Assembly: GCA_949825065.1 (NCBI GenBank)
Contig: OX463859.1
Coordinates: 31,203,847-31,267,846, forward strand
Origin: Odontocerum albicorne
Lineage: Eukaryota; Arthropoda; Insecta; Trichoptera; Odontoceridae
Length of the DNA: 64,000 nucleotides
Direction: 5' to 3'
Part shown: positions 21,781-34,200 of the stretch, in pieces
Layout: each line of letters starts with the position of its first letter
Position numbering within the stretch: position 1 is the first letter of the stretch
Program-made: the position numbers and the translations under genes
The notes under the pieces: generated by a model
Databases searched by the model: none
What the model saw: only the letters and a program-made list of their open reading frames with translations
What the model was told of the DNA's origin: nothing

Positions 21781-22120
21781 TATACTAAAGAAAATGTATA
21801 GCATGAACCCTGTGACATTTTACAAATTTGCCCCAATACAACCTTATAACGTTCAGTAATTTTAATTATTTTATCAACTTTGATATAACCCTCAATTCTA
21901 ATAAATAGCAAGTTATTTAGGTAAATACATTACATAAAACTAACAATAATGACAAATTAATACATCTTGTTGCAAATTAGCAAAAATATGAGTTTGTTAA
22001 AATCAAATAATATTTGGCGACGTTCGTCAAAAGTCACTACGTTAGTCCGCATTGGCTAGGGATGGGGTATAAGATAATTGGATTATTGATTTTTTTTATA
22101 CATAAAATTAAATGTTGGTA
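21781..22120 (+). mobile_element. MITE-M copy, right end missing
   Basis: Begins TATACTAAAGAAAATG and includes CAAATTTGCCCCAATACAAC, then the common interior aatttttggcgacgttcgtcaaaag-type sequence to about aaattaaatgtt; the right TIR is absent. Confidence 0.85.
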
Positions 22121-22457
22121 CAGAAAAAAGGAATTATTGAGTCTGCCACTGATGATAACGCCAATCCCTCCACAGAAGATTAACACGTTGAGTGGGTCGA
22201 TATCATAAAGAGCGAGCACATTCCGTAACACATAGTTATTAAACAAAAAAATGAATTAAATGTATAAACTTTTTGCTTGATAAAATATTGAATTATCACC
22301 AGAGGGCACTATAAAATAGTTCTCGAGTTGCTGATTATCTTAAAAATTACTTGGAGTGCGAAGGGTTAAACTTAAAGACAACTTTCTTAAACACAGTAAA
22401 ACCTTAATTACTTCTCTAATTTAAACTATTGCAATCTGATCAAATTGAATACATTAA

Positions 22458-22952
22458 GGCCAAGGCCACACCAAAGCGCTTCGTTAGGCGCTAAGCTAGA
22501 TTTTACATGACTCATATACTAGGTGACTTCATGCCTGGCCACACCAAAGTGCTAGGCACAAATTCATTTGACAGTCGGGAGCGGTTGAGTCAACATACAA
22601 TGTCAGTCTCAAAACTAACCAATTTCATTACAACTTACCTTATCTTTATTTACTTCCTGTGTAACTTCATTCCAAAATGATTTTATTACAGGTACATTTT
22701 TGTATAATTTGTTCGATGTGTTCCACAACAGCTCCCTTTTATACACAGCTGTCATTAAAACTTCCGCCATCTTGTAAATTAACCAACGCGTCCGTTCGTT
22801 AGGAGATTCACTCGATGACTAATCGTCATGCAACGTGGTACGAAACATGCAGTGTGGCTGGTATGCGGTAAGTTGGTTCACTAGGATATGTCGCCTAACT
22901 CGCAACGTAGCTCTAAGCATCAAGCCAGGCTCCTACCTGTGTGGCCGAGGCC
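22458..22952. mobile_element. PIF/Harbinger-type element, 495 bp
   Basis: TIRs GGCCAAGGCCACAC and GTGTGGCCGAGGCC, flanked by TAA at 22455-22457 and 22953-22955, the TWA target duplication of Harbinger elements. Subterminal copies of the TIR motif (gcctggccacaccaaagtgc at about 22530; caagccaggctcctacctgt at about 22921) repeat the same sequence. No DDE transposase is present, but a MADF-like exon is (22639-22770). Confidence 0.88.
22639..22770 (-). CDS. MADF-like exon inside Harbinger element
   Basis: Opens MAEVLMTAVYKRELLWNTSN and continues KLYKNVPVIKSFWNEVTQEV to NKDK, then hits a good 5' splice site (GTAAGT). The pattern, an acidic/aliphatic start, RELLWN, K.YKN and K..W.EV, fits the first half of a MADF (Myb/SANT-like) DNA-binding domain, the kind encoded by the second gene of PIF/Harbinger transposons. 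44 codons with no stop. The continuation of the gene is not in the element, so this is a leftover first exon of an autonomous parent, or a still-spliceable exon. Confidence 0.55.
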
Positions 22953-22999
22953 TAAGTGTTCAAAAGTTCACAATGCCCTAGTTAGTAAGATGCTTAACT

Positions 23000-23776
23000 T
23001 CCATGTATACTAGATTCCACGATACTAGAAACACTATGTTTAAATATCCCCGATAAATATAACTGTGCAAGGAATCCCCTTTTATTCTACATACCAACTT
23101 ACAGAAGGTATAATATCATGGCTAAACACTCAGTCACCGTGGTATGGAGATATTGAACCAACTGAGTGAAACCGTGGATATGTTTTCGGCACTGTCTAGC
23201 AGTATGAGAAGAATTCTGGTTGATATACTTCCTTGTGAAAAAGATAAATAGAAGACTATCTTTGTGTAATACTGCACGTGGATATCGCACTTGCTGAGCA
23301 GTAGTGTTGCCAACACGTCCAATGGCGAATTACGAATTCCGTGACTACTTCAGAGATTCTAAACCTGAAGGCTTGATTACTGGGGCCTGAGACAATACTG
23401 TCTTCTGGTCATGCCTTTTAATATGTCCGAAACACTTATATGAATATATTCAAGGGTACCACATGAAAAAAAAAACAACATTTTAAATGAGTATTTTATG
23501 GGTGAAAATATTTAGTCAATACTTGGCCGTTTTTCACCCTTACATAGATTTAGGTATAAATAAATAAATAAGAAGGCCCCGCATCCAAATTATGCACCCA
23601 GCCCTGCAATTTTCAAGACTGGCCCTGCTTATAATTAAAAATACTTCAAATTTGTGCAGGTACGACATTTCAATGTAAATAAATAAAAGTGTTTTCTTTG
23701 AATATTTTCATTTCAGGGGTTGGTGGAATTTTAAATCACAGGCAACACTAGACCTATTGACAGCCCTGAATACACG
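23000..23776. other. No gene recognised
   Basis: Short open frames near 23099-23322 look random. No bounded element recognised. Confidence 0.4.
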
Positions 23777-23971
23777 TACAGTAATCCCTCCATTTATGTA
23801 AATTAACTTCGACACAGTATATTCTGTTTAGAACTAGAATGGAAAAGAACAGCAAAGCTGTCAATTCTAGTAACAATAGAAGATTCATCCACGAAGAGTG
23901 ATTTTTGACTGGATAGGTACCACAAAGTGTAAGTTCTGTTTTCCTTCATATAAATAAATCATACACAGGCA

Positions 23972-24592
23972 GCCCTCGACTTTCGCACGTTCTACTTTCG
24001 AACAATTCGTTACTTAGCACATTTTAAAAAAAACATTTTTTAAAGATTTTTGAGCAACAAGAGTTAAATGAAATACACAATGAAAGGGAGGAAGAAGAAG
24101 CTAATAAAATCGTCAAGACTTTGACAATCAAAAATATTAATGAATCCTTCATGCATCTTGACAAATTTTTGACTATCATGGAAGAATGTGATCCCAATGG
24201 AGAATGCATATCTCAAGTACGTAGGGCGATTTCGAATGAGAAAGACAGCGATAGGGCGAGTGAGAAAGACAGCAGTAGGGTGATCTCGAGTGAGAAAGAC
24301 ACAGCATGTTATAGAACTCTTTATCAAGAAAATAAAAAAAAGGTGGTATTCAACTAACTCTTGACAAGTTTATAAAGAAAATATCTGAAAGCACTTAAAC
24401 ACGCCTCGTTAACTTAATTATGTATATTGATAACTAAATATTTTTAATATATTATTCATAAATAAATATTATTATTGATACATAAATATTTTAAAATACA
24501 ATTTTTGATGTTTTTTTTTACATCCGTCTACTTTTGAACATTCAACATTTGCACACATTTCCAGGAACCAATTATGTGCGAAAGTCGAGGGC
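23972..24592 (+). mobile_element. Inner pogo/Tigger-like element
   Basis: TIRs GCCCTCGACTTTCGCAC and GTGCGAAAGTCGAGGGC, of the type found on Tigger elements, nested in the outer element. Subterminal sequence is also inverted (ttctactttcgaacaattcg against ctacttttgaacattcaaca). Confidence 0.8.
24030..24357 (+). pseudogene. Transposase C-terminal remnant (Tigger-like)
   Basis: Open frame reading EQQELNEIHNEREEEEANKI, IKNINESFMHLDKFLTIMEE, then a short repetitive stretch ISNEKDSDRASEKDSSR, ending ENKKKVVFN. An acidic region followed by a helical segment is usual for the C-terminus of Tigger/jerky-type transposases, and the position inside the Tigger-like TIRs supports it. The DDE core is absent. 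Repeated SEKDS codons suggest local slippage. Confidence 0.5.
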
Positions 24593-24730
24593 CATCTATT
24601 TACACGGTTTTTATTTACGGGCTGTTGTGAAACCAATTACCCACGTAAATGGAGGGATTACTGTATACATGTGCATGATGACTTAAGGACTGCAAATTTT
24701 GGGAGCTTGTGTCTCGTAAAGTTTCCCGTC

Positions 24731-24736
24731 TTTATT
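24731..24736 (-). terminator. Probable Scg-alpha polyadenylation signal
   Basis: AATAAA on the minus strand about 100 nt beyond the sarcoglycan stop codon (24837-24839). It is the first such hexamer downstream of the stop; transcript end inferred, not seen. Confidence 0.55.
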
Positions 24737-24836
24737 TATATAGTCTTCGATAACACCATATTTAACAGAACCAAGTTTTCACGGGAGGTTCCACCATATC
24801 TTCCCAATCCCCGCACCTCTCCCCGTTTTCCTGATG

Positions 24837-25254
24837 TCAAATGCCATTGACCCCTTTCACCACAGTTCCATTATTGACCTGTCCATTCTTCATCCCCTTA
24901 TTACGTCTCAGGGACAGCTCAGATTCTGGTTTAATCAGAACGTAGTCCTCGTCAACAGCATTGCCACCGATATTGTCCGACATTAGAAGATCCGCACCCA
25001 TTAGAACTCGATCGGGGAAGAGGATTCCCTCAACGTGGTATGGCCTGTTTGCTATGTTGGCCTCATTGAGGATTTGAAGAGATTCCTCGAGAGATCGGGC
25101 CCTGTTCGTTTTCGCTACCAGGTCATCTTCAATGGCTTGCCTTTGACGAAGCACTAGACTGTTGGTGTTTGAGCCGAGGTACGGAGGAGGCTGTGGCCGG
25201 TTGTAGTCCACTTCTATATTTTGGGTCGATCTCGGTTTGAGACTGCTATTGGGG
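24837..25254 (-). CDS. Scgalpha: Scg-alpha exon 8 (last)
   Basis: Enters after acceptor tttatttacag in phase 2. Encodes PNSSLKPRSTQNIEVDYNRP, PPPYLGSNTNSLVLRQRQAI and the TNRARSLEESLQILNEANIA region, ends VVKGVNGI-stop. The VDYNRPQPPPYLGSN stretch is a proline-rich cytoplasmic motif; its function is not known to me. 3' UTR follows. Confidence 0.9.
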
Positions 25255-28200
25255 CTGTAAATAAAATAAAATATATTTTAAAAATAATGTGCATATTTAT
25301 ATACAGTAGATTCAATTATCCAGGGCGATAGGAGAAAAGATAAAAAAATAAACCCGATTCCGGATAAAAAAATGTAAAAAAAATATTAAATTAACAAATC
25401 GGAAAAATAATAAAGTTAAGACATGGCCACTAAGGATTTTTAAACATTCACCATCACGCCATTTCCCTGACAGGGTATGCAGAAAGGACATGGTGCCAGA
25501 CTTTCCTATCTCGACACACATTCTCAACCTTTTCTACATCTTTTTTTCTTTTTCAAAAGAATAGATATGCCCAAAGTCAGGTATCCTTAATACCCTCAAA
25601 CACTAGGCAGAAAAAGTGCCTGTGTCGTTCGAGGGGAGTAGCACAGCACGGGGTTCGAACAGACGACCTTCCGCACAGAAGTCCAGCGCGTTACCGTGCG
25701 GCTATGTACCTCATCAAAACACCTTTCACAACTATGATTTATGAACATAGAATCTGCACTGTCAGAGACATGTGAATCCTACACTGTCGCCTGGCAATGT
25801 TGACGTATGTTCACAGCACGCTGACTGTTCCTTATACTCCTAGTTGTTGAGCCGCCGTCAGCCCAAGAACAGATGTCTCTCCATCCTCCACGGTCCTGAG
25901 CCACCTGTTCTCATTCCTCAGGCGCCTCGCACAGTCAGCGACTCTTGCAGACTATCCTTACAGTTCTTTTTCTGCCCACCAACCCTTCGCTTGCCCAATA
26001 CAAGACGCGTTTTGGGAGTCTATGATCGCCCATGCGTATCACATTTCTGGTCCATCGCAACTTCGCTTTTACAACCACAGAGTATACTAAGGCAATCGCT
26101 ATCATGCGCAGAGTATACATGCTAAATTCCCAACAAGTCCCAGCTAACTTGTGATGTCAAATCGGCTGCTAGTCTTGACTTGGACGGCGGTTAGATGAGG
26201 TAACGTTGATGCCATAAGAATAGAAATGGGAATAACTGAAGACTATACCTGGCTCCCAGCGCACTCTTGTTGCTGACATTATCAGCGAGCAGGTTGATAT
26301 TAGCGGCGCTATTACTGGCGTTGGCAACTGTGGCTCCAGATCCATCGCTTTGGTAGTGTGAAAGTTCCACTTTGCTATCTCCGCCAGTCATGTTCCTCGC
26401 ACTTCTGGAATTAAGAGTTTCAGCTTGAAGCGAAATAATACATATATTTTATAAAGTTAACGCATTAATACTCCGGAGGTTTAAAGATATTGTTATTTAT
26501 TTAATCAAACACTGTTTATTCCACTTTTTGTAACAGTATAACTCTATCGGTTTTAAGGTTTTCACCTCATCATCAGGGGAGTACAAACAAGTCTCGTTTG
26601 TTTAATTATGATATTGAGATTCTATTAAATACTTTTCTAAACTTGAGAATCTGTAAGTTAACCAGTTACAAGGTTGTATTGGGGCAAATTTGTGAAACGT
26701 CACAGGGACCATGCTACATTTTCTTTAGTATAAGGAAAGATGAACTACAAAGAAACTTTTATAGTTATTTCAATATATGATAGAAACACATTCCGCTTTA
26801 GGTGTAGTGTAGTGTTTACATACAATCGTAAATTTTGACAAGATCTCCCAAAAGGATCGTCATCAAGTGCTTTCTAAAACTGCACACATCCCCCATATAT
26901 CTAACACTAAAAGGCGGAAAATTCCATGTCACAGGACCAGCAATGGTTAAAACTCTATCATAATAAACTGCCCCATTGTATTGATTCGGTACAATCAATT
27001 TATTAGATGAAGACGAAATGAACCGTAAAGTTCTACTTCTCTCCGAAGGAACATCTCTCAGACACAGACTCGGAAAATACAATGGAGACATCCCATTAAG
27101 GGACTTGAATACACAGAGACAATGTTCGTAATCAATCCACACATGATACTTGGATTGATGACAAACTTTGTGTAGCCCTTTTAGAGGTGGACAGTATTTA
27201 TGACTACCAAACATCAGTGCCTGTTCTGTCTATTCTTCTTCTTCATGGCACACTTCCTATGACCACCAAATGTCTGGAAATATGACTGAAAAAAATGCAT
27301 AATACTCAGGTAGTATATTAAGTTACACTGTACGATTTTGAATATGCATTTAGCGGGTGTCCTAGTAGGACGTGCTGATGATGATGTTGTTGACATCGCT
27401 GTATTCGCTTTAGTCGAATTCCGTGTTTAGCGGGTGTCCTAGTAGGACGTGCTGATGATGATGTTGTTGACATTGCTGTATTCGCTTTAGTCGAATTCTG
27501 TGTTCCTTTTTGTTCGGGGTCATCAATTTAGCGGGATGCTTAATTTGATACGTCGTGATGATTTTGATTTGTTTTGTATTTAAAATAAAATACGTCGATT
27601 CAGGAATGCGAAAAAGTGAGAGTGAATAATCGATAAATAGTAAACAGCGATGAATGGTCAAGTGAATAATAACAAGTGCCCTTTATTTGTCGATAAGTAG
27701 GTATATATAGAATTTCAGAACGGGGCGCGTGAATGCGTCCGTGGTATATCTTGATCTCGCTCCTGTGCGTTCCGAGTTGGTCGCAGACGTTGCCAATGAT
27801 ATAGTGGGTAGAGTATTTATTGTTGAAACGGTGAGACGGCGCGATGTGTTCTCTCTCTGCCGTGGAATGCGACGTAAATATTATTTGCGTGTAAACAATA
27901 TTGACGTTCTGGTATGTGATCTTTGTACATAGTCAAAGGTTGATTCATCGGTCGTTGACCGTGAATGTTGACAATATTTACGACGTGGGTATTCCCTACA
28001 TGCAGATGATCTTGCCCTATTAGATGTTTCTGTGAGCGGATTAATCAGTACCACAAGATTATGTGAAAATTCTTTGCGTCTCGGCCTTCGAGTCAACGCT
28101 GGTAAAACAGAATACATGTGCAAACGATGCATGTCCCGATGGAGACGCGCCGATGGTGATTAATGGCAACCGGATCCTCCAGATGAATAAATTCAGATAC

Positions 28201-31200
28201 CTGGGTGCCACCATCACCTCCAATGGTGATCTCCAGACGGAGCTGTCCATCCGCATCGGAGCTGCCAGCGGGGCGTTCAACAATATGGATAAGATTTGAA
28301 AGGCGACTGGATTCAGCGTCACAACAAAGTGCCGCCTGTTTAACGCATGTGTCATCCCGATCCTCCTGTACGGCTGTGAATCTTGGCATCTCACCAAGGC
28401 TCAGGAGCGCAAGATACATAGTTTTGAAAACAGGTGTATGACCACATAACGAACTGTCTGTCGTCTCTGTAATTTGGGAGAGGCGATGGCCCTGGCTGGG
28501 ACATGTTCTGAGAATGCCCGATGATAGTTGGCCAAGGAGAGCGCTGTTTTTCTGTCCATCGGGGTCCCGACGGCCTGGAAGACCCTCTCTCACGGTGTAC
28601 CGTCCCTATGACAAGGAAGTCAGAGCGTTAAGAATGCCGTGGAGGGAGATTACCAACACCGCTCTGAATGGAGAAGAACTGAAGACTGGTGGCCTCGCTA
28701 CGCTCCCTTGCGGAGCTTTAAAAGAAGGGTGAATAATAATAATAAATAGTATATTAAGGACAGTCATATCATCACAACTATAATAACTCTTGGAATATGG
28801 AAACTTTAGTTCTACTAGTGGTCTTCTCGAAGGAACATCTCTCAGACACGGATTCGAAAGAAACAACGGAGAATTCAATTTCTAGAAAGGGAACTATATA
28901 CATATTTACAATCATTGAAAAAATAAAAAAAACAACGCAAAACATTAAAAAAAAAAAAACAAACTTAAAGCATGGATGGATCATTTGAAGCATCTTCATT
29001 TATGGTTAGTATAACATGAAAAAAATTTCAATAAAAAATAAAATAAAAAACAGGTTAATAAAAATCGAATAAAACAGGAATTGAATAAAATGTAACTTTT
29101 CAAAGGATTCGTAAAACACAATAGATTTTTTAGAATATTTAATAATAAATTATTTTGTTCTTCCGCTAATTATTCTATCTTGAGGCTTTCTTCAGGCGGA
29201 ACGATCGCCGTTTGTTACGAGAGCAATGCTTAAATCAAACTGGTGTCATGTTCCATTCGAAGGATTGTTTTTTTATATGGTATCGTTCAATATATCTAAA
29301 TGAATGTTTTCAAACATATTGAAGAACGTGGCTGAGTCTTCTTCTTCTTGTTAAACTTTCTATAGGAGGACAGGAGACCAATCCTGCAGTAATAAGTCCC
29401 GGGACTAACTACTAAAACAACATTTGTTTGCCAAAATTCTTCTTTATTCATCAACATAGTCTCCTTCAAGAGCGATACATTCATTCCAACGCTTTCCTAA
29501 CTTTTCTATGCCAGCCGTGTAGAACGATTTATCTTTGGTTTTAAAATAGGCGTTAGTTTCGGCAATCACTTCTTCACTGGAGCCAAATCTCTCCCTGGAG
29601 CATCTTTTTCAGGTCTGCGAACAGCCAAAGCTTTTTCATGACCAAATGTTCATACAAAATAGTGTAAACACTACCAAATGATATCTTCAGGATATCAGCT
29701 ATCTCACGCAACTTTACTTTGCGATTTTTCATCACGATTTTGAATTTTTTATATGTTTTCTGGTGTAACAGCCTCATTTGGACGACCAGAGCGTTCAGCA
29801 TCATTTGTGTCTGTACGACCGCGTTTGAAATCAGCATACCACCGACAAACGGTTGTTTTCGACAGAGCAGAGCCCTGATAACACTTTTCATGCCATCGCT
29901 GAGTTTGAACGGTATTTTTTCCCATTAAAAAGCAATGTTTTATCAACACACGAAATTCGGTTATTTCCATTGTTTTGAAAATAGCAAAAGTAGCGTCACT
30001 AAAACCACTGTAACTCAACGACACAATGTCGGAATGTCATGAAAGTTTGACACGTAACTTCTAAAGGTTGGTACTAACTGAGAATGGTATGGATTTGTTA
30101 TTAGAGGCGCTATCTCTTGGTTAGCCCCGGGACTTGTTGATAGTTGTGTTACATTATTTATAGTTAAGGCATTAACATTGTGGAGGTTTAAAGACATTGT
30201 AATTTGTTTTATCAAACACTTTTTGTTCCACTTTATGTAACGGTATAACCCTACCGGTTTCAAGTCTTTCATTTCATCATATTCCCAGGATCTCGCCGCT
30301 GCTTGCTGAGGCTATCTCCTGTCTCCCTCTACCCACAATCCTTATACTGTTACATAAAGTGGAATAAACAGTGCTTGGTAAAACAAATTACAAACTAAAT
30401 ATAAATTAATTCTTAGCTCAAAAAAATGGCAATTTTTTCCCGTTTACGCATTGTATTGTGTGATTATTTTTATTCTTTAATTTTACTTTACGTTTCAATT
30501 CAAGTTTAACTCAATGATATGTACGATATTTTTATTCTTTAATTTTACTTTACGTTTCAATCCAAGTTTAACTCAATGATATGTACGATATTTTTATTCT
30601 TTAATTTTACTTTACGTTTCAATTCAAGTTTAACTCAATGATATGTACGATATTTTTATTCATTAATTTTACTTTACGTTTCAATTCAAGTTTAACTCAA
30701 TGATATGTACGATATTTTTATTCTTTAATTTTACTTTACATTTCAATTCAAGTTTAACTCAATGATATGTACGATATTTTTATTCTTTAATTTTACTTTA
30801 CGTTTCAATTCAAGTTTAACTCAATGATATGTACGATATTTTTATTCTTTAATTTTACTTTACATTTCAATTCAAGTTTAACTCAATGATATGTACGATA
30901 TTTTTATTCTTTAATTTTACTTTACGTTTCAATTCAAGTTTGACTCAATGATATGTACGATATAAAAAAACATACAAATAGATAAAAGTTTAAAAATAAA
31001 AACAGTAGGAAGAATTATTACTCATGTTCGCCTGTGAAGTGGCTAAGAAATGCCTACACAGTTTATTAATTGAGCTCAATCCCCAATTTTTCTTTCGAGA
31101 TACGGTTGAAATAAAATATCAATATAAAGAAATTTGTTCAACAAGGACATTCCGTGTATCAGTGGTGACGCACTGAATACAATCTTAATTTACAATGGTG

Positions 31201-34200
31201 AAAATAATTATAAGGTAGACATTGTTATTTGTTCAACCCTTCCTGTCCTGTGATGTGTAACTAGTACACATTGCTTCTAAAAACTTTAATATCTCTTTAA
31301 ATATAATAAATACTGGGTTGAGATTTTAGGTATTCCTCCGTAATACATTTACGCATTGAATGAAAAAATAGTATTAATAATAATAAGCACTTATCGGCCA
31401 CATCAGAGATATTTTGTTAAAACCAAACAATTCTTGTTTATGCTTCCTTAATGATGAGGTGAAATCCTTGAAACCGGTAGGGTTATACCGTTATGTAAAG
31501 TGAAATAAACTTTCCCTTCCTGTGCTAAAAAAATCCGCCTGTTCCGGTGATGTGTATTCAATACACATCAATACACATGTAAAAATGAGCTATTTAAAAT
31601 CGGAAAAATAAGAATATTCAGAGCTAATCGCTTAAATTAAAGTCAAAAGTGATATTAATTGAAATTTAATTGCTAAAAACATCGGCCGACGTTCACAAAA
31701 TGGGCGAAGCGACCACCTCGAACGAAAGCCCGCTGACTACTGAGCGAGAGAAACGAGCAAACTAAGATTCTATTTCTTACATTCCCATATACCGAAGTAG
31801 AGTGAGAGTGAGACGTGAATAGCGTCTCTTCGTCACCCATAGCGGTTTTTTAGAATGAATATACCTATGTCACACACTGGCACATGTTTAATTGTATTGG
31901 TGAATTTATTCCCGATTTTCACAAAATATCTCTGATGTGGCCGATAAGTGCTAATTATTATTAACATTATTTTTTCATTCAATGCGTAAATGTATTACGG
32001 AGGAATACCTAAAGTCTAAACCCAGTATTTATTATATTTATAGAGATATTAAAGTTTTTAGAAGCACTGTGTACTAGTTACACATCACAGGACAAGACGG
32101 GTAAAAGACCACAAAACCAAAGAAACATCACTATTTAATTCAATTCCAGATGTTATTTATTGTCACACAGCACTACAGTCCTTAAAATAGATGTCTACCT
32201 TCTAGCATGGATATACTCACAACAGATATGGAATATATCATTAAAGAATATGGTCGATTCCATATCTTCCCTGAAATTGTTAAAGCAAATATATAATAAA
32301 AGGTGTGTAGGTGTATATACAAACAGAATATAAAGGTGTGTAGGTGTAAATACAAACAGAATATAAAGGTGTGTAGGTGTAAATACAAACAGAATACAAA
32401 CCCTTATACAATAGACTCCTGATTATTTGTGGTCACATTAACCGGGTTAAGGATTGACCATAATCCGGTTACTCATGGTGGAGAAGGTACAAAAAACATA
32501 TCTACGATATCTCTATATGAGAGAGTTCGGTGTCTATCCATGGATTTATCCTACTCAGTTTCTGCTGGGCATGCTCGGGTATAACTCCTTGAGCGTAAGA
32601 AGAGATCTGCGTCTCCTGGTATACGTTGTCAAACTCGTTCGAAGAGTTGTGAGCTGTCCAGCATTACTACAAAGATTAGCGTTAAATGTTCCTAACAATT
32701 ACACTAGACTGCGCCGGCAAGAACTGTTCTCAATAACATACGCAAGAACGGGTCTTCCAACCGCTATGCCTTTTGGAAGGGCCTTAACTCTTCTGAACGG
32801 GACTGCTTCGGATATTGACATATTTCATATCACATTACCAAAAGCAAAAGTAAATTTTCTTCTAAGATTAAGCGCGTTAGAAAGCACTCATCAATGTATT
32901 TAAGTAACTTTGAATATATGTGTATGTTTGTGTGTATATATGTACTACCTTGATCAAAAAGTTTTAGGACTGGCCACCGTGTGGCGCTGTCAGTCACCAG
33001 ATTGGAATTCTTTTTTTTGTTAGGTTACCACATCTATCATTGACACTTCCCTCTAAATTTCAGCGTCATAGCTTGACATTGGTAAAAGTTACGCTGTACT
33101 GAGTACATCTACCTTTGTGTGTGTTTTCGATTTTTTACAACTTTGAAAATGGCATCAACTGTGCATCAACGAGTTTGCATTTTCCTGTTAAACCGACTTA
33201 GAAACCCTTTCGCGGAACGCGTTGCAGCACCCGAGAGGATGTCATGAAAAAATCGAAGATGGCTCTGATGGGCATACCGAGAATTGAGTACCAGCGGTGT
33301 TTCGAGGATTGGATCAAGCGCTGGCGTAAGTGCGTTGCAGTCGATGGGGAGTACTTTGAAGGGGACCATATCGATTTTGATGAATTAACTTGTATTTTCG
33401 ATTTTATGAATAAAGCCCTAAAACTTTTTGATCAAGGTGGTATGTATATATATAATTTTGTATTTTATATAATTTTTTTATTTTACATAATTTTTTTTTT
33501 AATGTTAAAATTTTTTGTATTTTTCAATGTAATTGGGCTAAGCCTGTATTTAAAAAATAAATAAATAAATTCGATGAATTAAATATGAATATTTTTATAA
33601 CATTTCGAAATATTGTTTAAAGTTATAACCAAGAGAAAGATCTGAGAATGAATGTTGTAAAGTCATGATGATAGAGAAGTGTAAAAGGAAAAGGAACATT
33701 TTTACAGAGGATGGAAGAGTTCCGAGAGATATCGAATAGTTTGTGGTGATAGAAAAGAAAGTCGATGGGGCACTAAAACATATATGGTCAAACTAGACTA
33801 TTAAAATCTGCCTAGATTATAGTCTACAACAGTGTTTTAGTACCAACTTTGATGTATGGGAGTGAAACAACTTCTTCTTCTTCCCAGTGTCATGTCAGGT
33901 CCGCCCAACGTTGACTATCACCTGAGAGTAGGCATCTTTGTCCTCGGCAGCCCGAAAAAGATCCCCAACACTCCTTATACCAGTCCAATCACGTATATTG
34001 CGGAGCCAGGAGATTTAGATCCTGTCAACACCATTTCTACCCTCATGAAACAACAATACTGTAGAAATGGGATGACGAAGTATACGAAGTGATTAACCCT
34101 TTTAATCCCACAGGGCTGATTATCAGCCCCAACTGGTTTATTGGAAAAATCCCACGGGGCCAATCATCGGCCTCAAAGTTTTCATACAAGTTTTTATGTT

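Larger units (their letters stand above)
23779..24663. mobile_element. Outer pogo/Tigger-like element
   Basis: TIRs CAGTAATCCCTCCATTTA and TAAATGGAGGGATTACTG with TA on both sides (23777-23778, 24664-24665). Its interior (about 190 bp left, 70 bp right) is split by a second element with a different TIR (23972-24592). Confidence 0.8.

Noticed and set aside
28093..28593. 166-codon minus-strand frame
   Set aside because: Antisense shadow of the LINE-D RT/tail coding strand.
32182..32388. Repetitive HLHTFIFCLY minus-strand frame
   Set aside because: Created by the 33-bp tandem repeat; not a protein repeat.
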